NCBI RefSeq assembly: GCF_030816715.1
Contig: NZ_JAUSYH010000001.1
Coordinates: forward strand, 5,766,001-5,830,000
DNA length: 64,000 nucleotides
DNA from: Streptomyces achromogenes
GTDB taxonomy: Bacteria > Actinomycetota > Actinomycetes > Streptomycetales > Streptomycetaceae
Direction of reading: 5' to 3'
Notes under the pieces: generated by a model
The model's database searches: none
Told to the model about the DNA's origin: nothing
What the model saw: the letters and a program-made list of their open reading frames with translations, nothing else
Translations under genes and position numbers: made by a program
Part shown: piece by piece, positions 1 through 8,177 of the stretch
Position numbering within the stretch: the stretch's first letter is position 1
How the letters are laid out: each line of letters begins with the position of its first letter

Positions 1-322
1 GCGGGTTGCCGCCCGGATGCACGTCCTTGATGGCGCCGCAGCGGGCGCACACCAGGTGGTGGTGCGGACGGTGGGCGTTCGGGTCGTACCGCTTGGCGCG
101 CTTGTCGGTGGCCACCTCGAGCACCTCGCCGAGGGAGACCAGTTCGCCGAGGGTGTTGTAGACGGTCGCCCGGGAGATCTCGGGCAGCCGGAGCACCGCT
201 CGCGCGTGCACCTCGTCGGCCGTCAGATGGACGTGATCGCCCTCGAGCACCTCGGCCACGACGCGCCGCTGTGCGGTCATCCGCCATCCGCGTCCGCGCA
301 GCCGTTCCAGAAGGTCACTCAT
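1..322 (-). CDS. Fur-family metalloregulator (C-terminus cut by window edge)
   Basis: The gene reads leftwards from an ATG at 320-322 and leaves the window after about 107 codons. Visible parts are the winged-helix DNA-binding half (LTADEVHARA, then RATVYNTLGEL near residues 50-60), and the hinge with RPHHHLVCARCGAI, holding the HHH metal cluster and the first Cys-x2-Cys of the dimerisation domain. Fur proteins bind Fe, Zn, Ni or sense peroxide and repress transcription. The remaining ligands and the linked target gene lie outside the window, so the subtype is unknown. Synteny with S. coelicolor suggests a peroxide-sensing CatR/PerR-like member, but that is inference. A short 11-bp repeat array lies about 100 bp upstream. 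Confidence 0.93.
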   Translation of the reverse strand, partial: MSDLLERLRGRGWRMTAQRRVVAEVLEGDHVHLTADEVHARAVLRLPEISRATVYNTLGELVSLGEVLEVATDKRAKRYDPNAHRPHHHLVCARCGAIKDVHPGGNP

Positions 323-417
323 GGATTCAGCCTAACAGTCGACCGGACCAGGTCCCGAACCAGTGTGACTTTAGATCCTGGACGGACTTGGACGGATTCC
401 AGTGAATGTTTCCCGCG

Positions 418-461
418 CGCCGACTGCGCGCCGACTGCGCGCCGACTGCGCGCCGACTGCG
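418..461. repeat. Four perfect tandem 11-bp repeats
   Basis: Four head-to-tail copies of CGCCGACTGCG occupy 418-428, 429-439, 440-450 and 451-461 without a mismatch. They lie between the stop codon of the CBS gene and the start of the Fur-family gene, both read leftwards. The unit is about one helical turn long, so a protein binding each unit would sit on one face of the DNA. No function is established. Confidence 0.9.
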
Positions 462-469
462 CTCCGTGC

Positions 470-862
470 TCAGACGGGTACCTGCTGTCGGGCCGGCGCC
501 CAGCACCGGATGATGTCGCGGACCGAGACGATGCCGGCCGGTCCGCCGTGGTCGAGGACGATCAGGTGTCGGAAGCCGCCGTGGGCCATCGCCCGGGCCG
601 CCTCCTCCAGGGTCCAGGTCGGGGCGGCGAAGACGACGTCGTCGGTGGTGTGGGCGTGGGTGCGTTCGGTGTCCGGATCCTGGCCGAGGCCCACGGAGTT
701 GAGGATGTCCCGCTCGGTGAGGATGCCGATGCCGCCGGCGTCGGGATCCAGGACCACCGCCGCGCCGACGCGGCGGGCGGCCATCAGGGCGGCGGCCTGA
801 CGGAGGGTGTGTGCGGGGCCGATGGTCAGGACCACCGTGCTCATGGCGTCGCGGACGAGCAT
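470..862 (-). CDS. CBS-domain pair protein
   Basis: A small soluble protein of about 130 residues made of two CBS motifs. The first begins LVRDAMSTVVLTIGP and ends GILTERDIL; the second covers VFAAPTWTLEEAARAMAHGG to GIVSVRDIIR. Tandem CBS motifs form a Bateman module that binds adenosyl nucleotides; stand-alone versions like this one are common in Streptomyces and mostly uncharacterised. I chose the ATG at 862 because a strong AGGAGG lies 12 nt upstream; an in-frame ATG at 901 would add 13 residues but would place that Shine-Dalgarno inside the gene. It is followed on the same strand by the Fur-family regulator, about 150 bp away. Confidence 0.88.
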   Translation of the reverse strand: MLVRDAMSTVVLTIGPAHTLRQAAALMAARRVGAAVVLDPDAGGIGILTERDILNSVGLGQDPDTERTHAHTTDDVVFAAPTWTLEEAARAMAHGGFRHLIVLDHGGPAGIVSVRDIIRCWAPARQQVPV

Positions 863-1020
863 GGGCTGATGCCACCTCCTAAGAATCCACGGGTCGTTCA
901 TGGATTCACAAGTTCACAAGTGGGGGTGCTGTCAGCGTGGCAGGTAAAGCGGGGGTCAACAAGAGGGCGCGCGCGGCCGATTGAGGGCGTGCGCGCTCAT
1001 CCGTGCGGTTCGGGCGCGCT

Positions 1021-1821
1021 TCAGTAGCGCTGTTCGAGGTAGCCCAGCAGCTCGTCGTGGAGGAGACCGTTGGAGGCCGCCGCGTTGCCGCTGTGCGGGC
1101 CCGGGCGGCCGTCGAGGCCGGTGAAGGCGCCGCCCGCCTCCGTCACGATGATCGCGTTGGCCGCCATGTCCCAGAGGGAGAGCTCGGGTTCGGCGCACAG
1201 GTCGACCGAGCCCTCGGCGACCATCATGTACGGCCAGAAGTCGCCGTACGCGCGCGTGCGCCACACGTCGCGGGTCAGGTCGAGGAAGCCGTTGAGCAGC
1301 CCGCGGTCCTCCCAGCCGCTCAGCGAGGAGTACGCGAAGGAGGCGTCGGAGATCCGTGAGACGCGCGAGACGTGCAGCCGGCTCGCGGAGGTCAGGCTGC
1401 GGCCGCTGAACGCGCCGTGCCCCTTCGCGGCCCACCAGCGGCGGCCCAGCGCCGGCGCGGAGACGAGGCCGACGACGGGCTGGTACCCGCCCTCGCCCGC
1501 CTCCGTCAGCGAGATCAGGGTGGCCCAGACGGGCACGCCCCGCACGTAGTTCTTCGTGCCGTCGATCGGGTCGATCACCCAGCGGCGGGGGCCGGTGCCC
1601 TCGACGCCGTACTCCTCGCCCAGGACCGCGTCCCGGGGACGGGCGCGCTGGAGATGGCCCCGGATGAGCTCCTCCGCGGCCTTGTCGGCCTCGCTCACCG
1701 GGGTCATGTCCGGTTTGGTCTCGACCTTGAGGTCGAGGGCCTTGAAACGGGCCATGGTCGCGGCGTCGGCGGCGTCCGCGAGCACGTGCGCGAGGCGGAG
1801 GTCGTCCAGGTAGTCCGGCAT
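1021..1821 (-). CDS. hisN: Histidinol-phosphatase, inositol-monophosphatase family
   Basis: This 266-residue protein belongs to the Mg-dependent, Li-sensitive phosphatase family. It carries the metal-binding signatures GEEYG (about residue 69), WVIDPIDGTKNY (about 82-93) and LSLWDMAANA (about 215-224). In S. coelicolor the orthologue in this gene neighbourhood (SCO5208) is known as HisN, which dephosphorylates histidinol phosphate in histidine synthesis; the rest of the his genes lie elsewhere. That assignment rests on synteny plus family membership, since related members act on inositol phosphates or other sugar phosphates. It is divergent from the TetR gene starting at 1990. Confidence 0.85.
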   Translation of the reverse strand: MPDYLDDLRLAHVLADAADAATMARFKALDLKVETKPDMTPVSEADKAAEELIRGHLQRARPRDAVLGEEYGVEGTGPRRWVIDPIDGTKNYVRGVPVWATLISLTEAGEGGYQPVVGLVSAPALGRRWWAAKGHGAFSGRSLTSASRLHVSRVSRISDASFAYSSLSGWEDRGLLNGFLDLTRDVWRTRAYGDFWPYMMVAEGSVDLCAEPELSLWDMAANAIIVTEAGGAFTGLDGRPGPHSGNAAASNGLLHDELLGYLEQRY

Positions 1822-1989
1822 GGGACGAACCGTATCCGGCCAAGCCGAACAGGGGCCACAGGGGGCGGCGGCGGAAGCGGGGAGGTCGGGAAGGCCCGCC
1901 GATCGCCGTCCGGTGCCTCCGCCACCCTTGACAGTGCGGCCGTGCGCGTCAAACCTGGGCGCAGAGCCACTCGCTCCAGGGAGGCGACG

Positions 1990-2601
1990 ATGCCTGCAGC
2001 GCGGGAATCCCTACTGGACGCCGCCTTCGAGGCGCTGGCGCTACGGCCGTGGGCCGCGGTGCGGATGGTGGACGTCGCCGCGTCCGCCGGGGTGTCCAGG
2101 CAGACGCTGTACAACGAGTTCGGCAGCAAGGAGGGCCTGGCCCGGGCCCTGGTCAGGCGCGAGGCCGACGGATACCTCGCCGGGGTCGAGCGCGCGCTCG
2201 CCGCGCACGGCGACATCCGCGACCGGCTCGCCGCCACCGCCGAGTGGACCGCCTCCGCCGCTCGCGAGAACGTCCTCGTACGGGCCGTCCTCACCGGGTT
2301 CTGGAGCGAACGGCTGCCCTCGCCGACGCTCTCGGCGGTGCCGTCCTCCTCCGCCGTGCCGGCCCAGCGGCGGGCGGACGGGCCGCTGCCCTCACCCGCC
2401 GACCTCGTGGGCGCCGTCCGTGACCGGGCCGTCGCCGTGCTCTCCGGCCCCGGCGCCGTCCGCGCCGACGCGGCCGATCTCGCCCGCTGCTCCGAACTCG
2501 CCGTCCGTCTCGCGCTGTCCTGCGTCGCCGCGCCCCCGCCGGGGGAGGACGGGGTCGCCGACCTGGTGCGGGGCGCCCTGCAGCGACCGTCCAGGAACTA
2601 G
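1990..2601 (+). CDS. TetR-family transcriptional regulator
   Basis: A 203-residue regulator. The N-terminal HTH is visible as RMVDVAASAGVSRQTLYNEFGSKEGLARAL (residues about 27-56; quoted here as the known TetR layout of helix 2, helix 3 and the YNEFGSKE turn). The C-terminal ligand domain is not recognisable by family. The ATG at 1990 has a GGGAGGCG Shine-Dalgarno. A TTGACA hexamer at 1928-1933 could be its -35 element, and TTGAC/GTCAA arms at 1928-1952 form a weak inverted repeat that might be an operator. It is convergent with the SMR exporter gene at 2653-2976, a plausible but unproven target. Confidence 0.9.
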   Translation: MPAARESLLDAAFEALALRPWAAVRMVDVAASAGVSRQTLYNEFGSKEGLARALVRREADGYLAGVERALAAHGDIRDRLAATAEWTASAARENVLVRAVLTGFWSERLPSPTLSAVPSSSAVPAQRRADGPLPSPADLVGAVRDRAVAVLSGPGAVRADAADLARCSELAVRLALSCVAAPPPGEDGVADLVRGALQRPSRN

Positions 2602-2652
2602 GACGTCAGGGGCGGCCCCGGTGCGCCCACCCCGGCGGGCGTCCGGCCGTGG

Positions 2653-2976
2653 CTAGTGCGCCGACCCCGACAGCTGCAGCCCGATCACTCCTATGATCAC
2701 CAGGCTGATGGAGACGAGCTTCAGCGTCGACACCAGGTCGCCCAGGAAGACCATGCCGTAGATGGCGGTGCCCGCCGCGCCGATGCCCGTCCACACCGCG
2801 TAGGCGGGGCCCACGTCGAGCTTCTTCAGCGAGAGGGTCAGCAGACCGAAGCTGCCCAGGGCGAAGGCGCAGAAGGCGATGGTCGGCCAGAGCCTCGTGA
2901 AGCCGTGGGACAGCTTGAGGCAGACGGCGAAACCGGTCTCGAGCAGTCCGGCCACGACGACCAGCAGCCACGCCAT
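2653..2976 (-). CDS. SMR-family exporter, SugE/Gdx (guanidinium) type
   Basis: A 107-residue, four-helix inner-membrane protein of the small multidrug resistance family. The proton/substrate glutamate lies in helix 1 (VVAGLLETGFA, Glu14). The signature LKLSHGFTRL and AYAVWTGIGAAGTAIYG fit the SugE/Gdx branch, whose characterised members export guanidinium in exchange for protons, better than the EmrE drug-efflux branch. The ATG at 2974-2976 has GGAGGG 7-8 nt upstream; a longer in-frame reading from 3027 lacks a good ribosome site. SMR proteins work as dual-topology or paired dimers; no second subunit is adjacent, so a homodimer is likely. I found no convincing guanidine riboswitch in the 150 bp upstream. 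Confidence 0.88.
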   Translation of the reverse strand: MAWLLVVVAGLLETGFAVCLKLSHGFTRLWPTIAFCAFALGSFGLLTLSLKKLDVGPAYAVWTGIGAAGTAIYGMVFLGDLVSTLKLVSISLVIIGVIGLQLSGSAH

Positions 2977-3124
2977 GTGCTGTCCCTCCGTTTGACCGGC
3001 CCGGTCCGGCTCGGTGCGATTATGCACTTACCGGCCCCGGGCCGACGCAAACAACGCGGTGGTCAGCCGGTGAGTGTGACGAGGCGTCAGGCGTGTCGGG
3101 CGCGCCGACGGACCGGACGAGGGG

Positions 3125-4135
3125 TCAGTCGCCCTCCGTGCGCTCGCGCGTGGCGAGCAGCCGGCGCAGCGAGTACAGCCGCGCCGGGTCGGCGTGGCCG
3201 TCGGCCACCCAGGCGTCCAGCGCGCAGTCCGGCTCGTCGTGACTGCACGCGCGCGGGCAGCCCTCGGTGCCCGGCACCAGGTCGGGGAAGGCGAGGATCA
3301 CCCGGGACGGGTCGACGTGGTGCAGACCGAAGGACCGCACGCCCGGAGTGTCGATCACCCAGTCGTCCGTGCCCGCCAGCGGCAGGGCCAGCGCCGAGGT
3401 CGTGGTGTGGCGGCCGCGTCCGGTCACCGCGTTCACATGTCCGGTCACCCGCCGCCGCTCCTTCGGGACCAGCGCGTTGACCAGAGTCGTCTTGCCGACG
3501 CCGGAGTGGCCGACGAAGGCCGTGACCCGTCCGGCCAGGTGCTCGCGCACCACGTCCGCCGCGGCGCCGTTCTCCAGCTCGTCACGGCTGGTGACGACAT
3601 AGGGGATGTCGAGGTGGCCGTACAGCTCCAGCAGCTTGTCCGGTGAGGCCAGGTCCGACTTCGTCATGACCAGCAGCGGGGTCAGGCCGCCGTCGAAGGC
3701 CGCGACGAGACAGCGGTCGATCAGACGGGGGCGGGGCTCCGGGTCGGCCAGCGCGGTGACGACGGCCAGCTGGTCGGCGTTGGCGACGACGACACGCTCG
3801 TACGGGTCGTCGTCGTCCGCGGTGCGGCGGAGCACCGACGTGCGCTCGCCGATGCGGACGATGCGGGCCAGGGTGTCCTTGGTGCCCGACAGGTCGCCGA
3901 CCAGGTCGACGCGGTCGCCCACCACCGCCGCCTTGCGGCCCAGCTCGCGGGCCTTCATTGCCAGCACGATGCGGTCCTCGACCAGGCAGGTCAGCCGGCC
4001 CCGGTCGACGGTGAGGACCATGCCCTCGACGGAGTCCTCGTGCTTGGGCCGGATATGGGTACGAGGCCGGTTGCCCTTGCGGTTCGGGCGGCTGCGGATG
4101 TCGTCCTCGTCGGTGTGCTTGCCGTAGCGGCGCAT
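3125..4135 (-). CDS. rsgA: Ribosome small-subunit-dependent GTPase RsgA (YjeQ)
   Basis: A 336-residue circularly permuted GTPase that acts in 30S subunit maturation. Order of elements: basic N-terminal tail, OB-fold (about 45-110), then G4 (MTKSD), G1 P-loop (GHSGVGKTTLV) and G3 (DTPGVRSFG), the permuted order typical of RsgA. A C-terminal zinc knuckle (CPRACSHDEPDC) follows. The ATG at 4133-4135 lies 11 bp behind the aroA stop, so the two genes are probably one transcript; an in-frame extension to 4171 would run into aroA. Confidence 0.95.
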   Translation of the reverse strand: MRRYGKHTDEDDIRSRPNRKGNRPRTHIRPKHEDSVEGMVLTVDRGRLTCLVEDRIVLAMKARELGRKAAVVGDRVDLVGDLSGTKDTLARIVRIGERTSVLRRTADDDDPYERVVVANADQLAVVTALADPEPRPRLIDRCLVAAFDGGLTPLLVMTKSDLASPDKLLELYGHLDIPYVVTSRDELENGAAADVVREHLAGRVTAFVGHSGVGKTTLVNALVPKERRRVTGHVNAVTGRGRHTTTSALALPLAGTDDWVIDTPGVRSFGLHHVDPSRVILAFPDLVPGTEGCPRACSHDEPDCALDAWVADGHADPARLYSLRRLLATRERTEGD

Positions 4136-4146
4136 GACAGAAGTCC

Positions 4147-5490
4147 CTACGCCCCGAGCATCCCGGTCCACAGTTCCGGGAAGTCCGGCATGGTCTTCGC
4201 GGTCGTCGCCACGTTCTCGATCTGCACGCCCTCCACGGCCAGGCCGATGATCGCGCCGGCCGTCGCCATGCGGTGGTCGTCGTAGGTGTGGAAGATCCCG
4301 CCGTGCAGCCGGCGCGGACGGATGTGCAGACCGTCGGCGGTCTCCGTCACGTCCCCGCCCAGTTCGTTGATCTCCTTGGTCAGCGCGGCCAGCCGGTCGG
4401 TCTCGTGCAGCCGCAGGTGGGAGACGCCGCGCAGGGTGGACGGGGAGTCCGCGAGGGCGGCGACCGCCGCGATGCCCGGCGTCAGCTCGCCGACGTCGCC
4501 CAGGTCCACGTCGATGCCGTGGATCGAGCCCGAGCCGGTGAAGACCAGGCCGTAGTCGGTCAGTTCGCAGGAACCGCCCATCTCGGTGAAGATCTCGCGC
4601 AGCCGGTCACCCGGTTGGGTGGTGCGGGCCGGCCAGTCCGGGATCAGCACCCGGCCGCCGGCGACCAGCGCCGCCGCCAGGAACGGCTGGGCGTTGGACA
4701 GGTCCGGCTCGATCGTGAGGTCCCGGCCCAGCAGGGCGCCCGGCGTGACCCGCCAGACGTTCGGCTCGCCGCCCGACTCCGGGGTGTCCACCTGGGCGCC
4801 GACCGCGCGCAGCATGTCGACCGTCATCCGGATGTGCGGCAGCGAGGGCAGCGAGGAGCCGATGTGCCGGACCTCCACCCCCTGGTTGAAGCGCGGCCCC
4901 GACAGCAGCAGGGCCGACACGAACTGGGACGAGGACGAGGCGTCGATCTCCACCGGGCCGCCGTCCAGCGCGCCGCCGCCGTGCACGGTCAGCGGCAGCG
5001 TCCCGCGGCCGTCGTCGTCGATGCGTGCGCCGAGGACGCGCAGCGCGTCGATGACGCCGTGCAGGGGACGCTCGTAGGACCGCGGGTCGCCGTCGAAACG
5101 GACGGGTCCGTCGGCGAGGGCGGCGAGTGGCGGCAGGAAGCGCATCACGGTGCCCGCGTTGCCGACGTCCACCGTGGCCGGGCCGCGCAGGCCGTCGGGC
5201 AGCACGCGCCAGGCCTCGCCCGTGAGGTCGGGGTTCCCCGCGCCGCCGGTGGAGCTCGACGACACCGTCTCCTCGATCTCGACGCCCATGGCGCGCAGGG
5301 CCTCGGCCATCAGCAGGGTGTCGCGGGAGCGCAGCGGGCGGCGCAGCCAGCCGGGCTCGGAGGCCAGGGCGGCCAGCACCAGCGCGCGGTTGGTGACGGA
5401 CTTCGACCCCGGCACGTGGACCGTCGCGTCGACGGCCTCGCTCGCGTGCGGGGCGGGCCAGAGGGCGGTGTGGGCGGGGTTCGGGGCCAT
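4147..5490 (-). CDS. aroA: 3-phosphoshikimate 1-carboxyvinyltransferase (EPSP synthase)
   Basis: A 447-residue cytosolic enzyme that joins PEP to shikimate-3-phosphate, the sixth step of the shikimate pathway. Signatures: GSKSVTNRAL near residue 28, VGNAGTVMRF (PEP/S3P loop), DASSSSQFVSALLL, LHETDRLAAL, and the C-terminal HTYDDHRMA. Length is normal for the family. I set the start at the ATG ending at 5490 because GGAG lies 4-5 nt before it; a GTG three codons upstream overlaps that Shine-Dalgarno. It is followed after 11 bp by rsgA. The roughly 160 bp upstream to the peptidase gene hold no gene that I can see. Confidence 0.96.
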   Translation of the reverse strand: MAPNPAHTALWPAPHASEAVDATVHVPGSKSVTNRALVLAALASEPGWLRRPLRSRDTLLMAEALRAMGVEIEETVSSSSTGGAGNPDLTGEAWRVLPDGLRGPATVDVGNAGTVMRFLPPLAALADGPVRFDGDPRSYERPLHGVIDALRVLGARIDDDGRGTLPLTVHGGGALDGGPVEIDASSSSQFVSALLLSGPRFNQGVEVRHIGSSLPSLPHIRMTVDMLRAVGAQVDTPESGGEPNVWRVTPGALLGRDLTIEPDLSNAQPFLAAALVAGGRVLIPDWPARTTQPGDRLREIFTEMGGSCELTDYGLVFTGSGSIHGIDVDLGDVGELTPGIAAVAALADSPSTLRGVSHLRLHETDRLAALTKEINELGGDVTETADGLHIRPRRLHGGIFHTYDDHRMATAGAIIGLAVEGVQIENVATTAKTMPDFPELWTGMLGA

Positions 5491-5650
5491 GGACTCCACT
5501 CTAATGAACTCGGGAGGCCGTCGTTCGGGCGCGAGCGCGCCATGACCGGTCGCGTGCCGCGGCGCGCGTCACCGTGCCGCGCCCCCCCGTGGGGCCACAG
5601 CCGGGCGGCCCCGCCTTCCTGCGCGGACCGTCACCGGCGCGGGCCGCCGT

Positions 5651-6373
5651 CTACAGGCCCAGCAGCCACCTGCCCCCGCCCAGCAGCGCGCACAGGCTCA
5701 CCGCGTGGAAGAGGAACAGCCACAGGCCGGCCGGTACGTGGGTCAGCCGCGACAGCTGGTCCGCGTCGGAGTCCCCCGCTCCGCCGCCGGACCGCTTCGC
5801 CTGCAGCTCGAACGCCGGACGGACCCCGCCCAGCAGCAGGAACCACACCACCGCGTACGCGAACGCCGCCTGCACCTGCGGGCCCGCCAGCCAGGACACG
5901 AGCAGGAAGGCGCCGCCGGTGAGGACGACCGTCAGGGCGCCGTAGGCGTTGCGGATCATCACGAGCATCGCCAGCAGCAGGGCCGTCGCCACCCAGAGCA
6001 GCAGGGTGATGCGGCCGGCGCCCAGCAGGGCGGCGCCGCCCAGGCCGAGCAGCGGGGGAGCGGGGTAGCCGGCGGCCGCGGTGAGGATCATGCCGAGGCC
6101 GTGCGGCTTGCCCCGGCTGAGGGTGAGGCCGCTGGTGTCGGAGTGCAGCCGTATCCCGGTCAGCTGGCGGCCGGTCAGCAGCGCGACCAGGCCGTGGCCG
6201 CCCTCGTGGGCGATGGTGATCGCGTTGCGGGAGAGCCGCCACAGGCGGTGCGGCACGACGACCGCGAGCGCCGCCACCGCGGTGGCGATCACCACCCACA
6301 GGTCGGGGTCGGTCTGGGTGCCGACGAGACGGTCCCACAGGTCGGGCAGCGCGAGGGCGGCGGTGCTGTCCAT
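5651..6373 (-). CDS. M50-type membrane metallopeptidase-like protein
   Basis: A 240-residue polytopic membrane protein. The motif ITIAHEGGHGLVAL (about residues 52-65) contains HExxH, the zinc-binding and catalytic signature of site-2-protease-like M50 peptidases; the Asp expected in a later LDG-type motif is not obvious, so activity is uncertain. About six hydrophobic segments follow one another from residue 25 to the C-terminus. Streptomyces carry a conserved M50B-like family of this size with unknown substrate. It is divergent from the SRAP gene at 6474. Confidence 0.75.
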   Translation of the reverse strand: MDSTAALALPDLWDRLVGTQTDPDLWVVIATAVAALAVVVPHRLWRLSRNAITIAHEGGHGLVALLTGRQLTGIRLHSDTSGLTLSRGKPHGLGMILTAAAGYPAPPLLGLGGAALLGAGRITLLLWVATALLLAMLVMIRNAYGALTVVLTGGAFLLVSWLAGPQVQAAFAYAVVWFLLLGGVRPAFELQAKRSGGGAGDSDADQLSRLTHVPAGLWLFLFHAVSLCALLGGGRWLLGL

Positions 6374-6473
6374 GGTCGGGGGTGGCTCCCTCTCGTGATG
6401 CGCGGGTCGGCGCGTGGCTCCGGCGCCGGGTGGTGGTGGCCGGGTGACGGGTCGGCCTGGCAGTGTGGCACGT

Positions 6474-7289
6474 ATGTGCGGACGGTATGCAGCCAGTCGT
6501 GGGCCCGAGGATCTCGCAGGAATCTTCGACGTCGAGAAGTGGGAGCCCGAGGAGAGCCTGGAGCCCGATTACAACGTGGCGCCGACCAAGGAGGTCTACG
6601 CCGTTCTCGACCGTCCTGTGAAGGACGCCGACGACAAGCGTCCGGTTCGTCAGCTGCGCAGGCTGAAGTGGGGGTTGGTGCCGTCCTGGGCGAAGACGCC
6701 CGAGGGCGGCGCCCGGATGATCAACGCGCGCGCGGAGACGGTGCACGAGAAGCCGTCGTACCGCCGTGCCTTCGCCGCCCGGCGCTGCATCCTGCCCGCC
6801 GACGGCTACTACGAGTGGGTGACCGGCGTCCAGGAGCGGGATCTCGAGGTCGAGGGGAAGAAGAAGCGGCCGCGCAAGCAGCCGTATTTCGTGCTCCCCG
6901 CCGACGGCTCGGTCTTCGCGATGGCCGGGCTCTACGAGTTCTGGCGGGACCGGACCCTGCCCGACGACCACCCGCAGGCCTGGTGGACGACGTGCTCGGT
7001 GATCACCACCGAGGCGGAGACCTCGCCGCTGGCCGTGGCCCCCGCCGACGGCCCGTACGCCCTCGCCGACATCCATCCCCGGATGCCGCTGATGCTCACC
7101 CCCGACCGCTGGGACGCCTGGCTCGACCCGGCGCGGACCGACGCCGACGACCTGCGCTCGCTCCTCGAGCCGCCGGCGGAGGGGCTGATGCGCGCCTACC
7201 CGGTCTCCACGGCCGTCAGCAACGTCCGCAACAACGGCGCGGAGCTGCTGAAGGAGCTGGAGGGGCCCGAGGAGGGCACACTCTTCTGA
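6474..7289 (+). CDS. SRAP-domain abasic-site DNA-protein crosslinking protein (YedK/HMCES family)
   Basis: A 271-residue protein beginning MCGRYA, so that after Met removal Cys2 is the N-terminal catalytic residue. Members form a covalent thiazolidine link with abasic sites in single-stranded DNA, shielding them during replication. Other conserved elements are YNVAPT, LKWGLVPSW, INARAET (active-site Asn/Arg/Glu), ILPADGYYEW and DIHPRMPLML (active-site His). The start is fixed by the catalytic Cys; readings upstream to 6414 would bury it. A GTG-initiated hydrolase gene begins one base after the stop, implying co-transcription. No LexA box was recognised upstream. Confidence 0.95.
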   Translation: MCGRYAASRGPEDLAGIFDVEKWEPEESLEPDYNVAPTKEVYAVLDRPVKDADDKRPVRQLRRLKWGLVPSWAKTPEGGARMINARAETVHEKPSYRRAFAARRCILPADGYYEWVTGVQERDLEVEGKKKRPRKQPYFVLPADGSVFAMAGLYEFWRDRTLPDDHPQAWWTTCSVITTEAETSPLAVAPADGPYALADIHPRMPLMLTPDRWDAWLDPARTDADDLRSLLEPPAEGLMRAYPVSTAVSNVRNNGAELLKELEGPEEGTLF

Positions 7290-7290
7290 C

Positions 7291-7929
7291 GTGATCACCG
7301 AAACCGTGGAGACCGTCGAGACCTACGCGGGGACCGCCCGCATCACCTGGCACCGGGCCCGCAGACCGGCCTTCGTCCTCGCCGTCAGCCATGGGGCGGG
7401 CGGCGGCGTCGAAGCCCGCGACCTGCGGGCGCTCGCCGCCGTGCTGCCCGGGCACGGGGTCAGCGTGGCCCTGGTCGAGCAGCCCTGGCGGGTGGCCGGC
7501 AAGAAGGTCGCGACCGCTCCCAAGACCCTCGACGTCGGCTGGCGCGGGATCTGGCCGGCCGTCACCGCGTCCGGAGCGCCGGTTATCTCCGGCGGCCGGT
7601 CGGCGGGGGCCCGGGTGGCCTGCCGCACCGCCGCCGAGCTCGGCGCGCACGCGGTGCTCGCGCTCGGCTTTCCGCTGCACCCGCCCGGCAAGCCGGAGAA
7701 GTCCCGCGCCGGGGAGCTGCTCGGCGCGGGGGCGCCCACCCTCGTCGTCCAGGGCGGCAACGACCCGTTCGGCAGGCCGCAGGAGTTCCCCGAGGGCCCG
7801 TACGAGCTCGTCGAGGTGCCGTACGGCGATCACGGGTTCGCCGTGCCGAAACGGGCCCCCGTGACGCAGGAGGAGGCGCTGGAGACCGTCACCGCCGCCG
7901 TCGTCCGGTGGATCGCGTCGCTCGGCTGA
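7291..7929 (+). CDS. Small alpha/beta-hydrolase (KANL3/Tex30-like, dienelactone hydrolase-like)
   Basis: A 212-residue alpha/beta-hydrolase. The nucleophile elbow is GGRSAGAR (about residues 101-108), a GxSxG variant. The acid is probably Asp in QGGNDPFG and the histidine in GDHGFAVP, in the right order and spacing. [10 protein letters not shown] near residue 31 is the oxyanion region. The GTG start directly follows the SRAP stop, and the two probably share an mRNA. The substrate is unknown. The sigR promoter begins a few bases after this stop. Confidence 0.85.
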
Positions 7930-7935
7930 GCGCGG

Positions 7936-7961
7936 GGAATGCGGAGGGCGGCCTTGCTGTT
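7936..7961 (+). promoter_or_regulatory. SigR-dependent autoregulatory promoter of sigR
   Basis: GGAAT at 7936-7940 and GTT at 7959-7961 are separated by exactly 18 bp, matching the SigR consensus GGAAT-N18-GTT. It sits about 60 bp before the long-form start at 8022, as the stress-inducible sigRp2 promoter does in S. coelicolor. This makes the sigR-rsrA operon self-amplifying under thiol-oxidative stress. Confidence 0.85.
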
Positions 7962-8021
7962 GAGCCGGACAGAAGTGCTGAACATCCGGCACCGACGTCA
8001 GTGGGAGAGGAAGTCCTCCGC

Positions 8022-8177
8022 ATGGGTTCGACCATCTGCCCGAGCCGTACCGCCCTCGACTGGACGGTGCTGCACGCGGCCAAGATCGCTCCTGTTCGAG
8101 CGGCGGCAGGCACGGGTAGTCGTCTATCCTCCGATTCGAGTGGGATCGGTTTCGATTCTGCCCGCGATCTTGAGGAG
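8022..8177 (+). other. N-terminal extension giving the long sigma factor form SigR'
   Basis: An ATG at 8022 opens a reading frame that runs without a stop into sigR, adding 52 residues (starting [14 protein letters not shown]) before the normal GTG at 8178. S. coelicolor makes an unstable inducible SigR' with an extension of about this length from the stress promoter; the same arrangement is visible here, downstream of the SigR-type promoter. GGGAGAGGAAG lies before the ATG as a possible ribosome site. Confidence 0.7.

Noticed and set aside
2977..3124. Guanidine riboswitch before the SMR exporter
   Set aside because: None of the conserved guanidine-I, II or III motifs could be recognised in this stretch.
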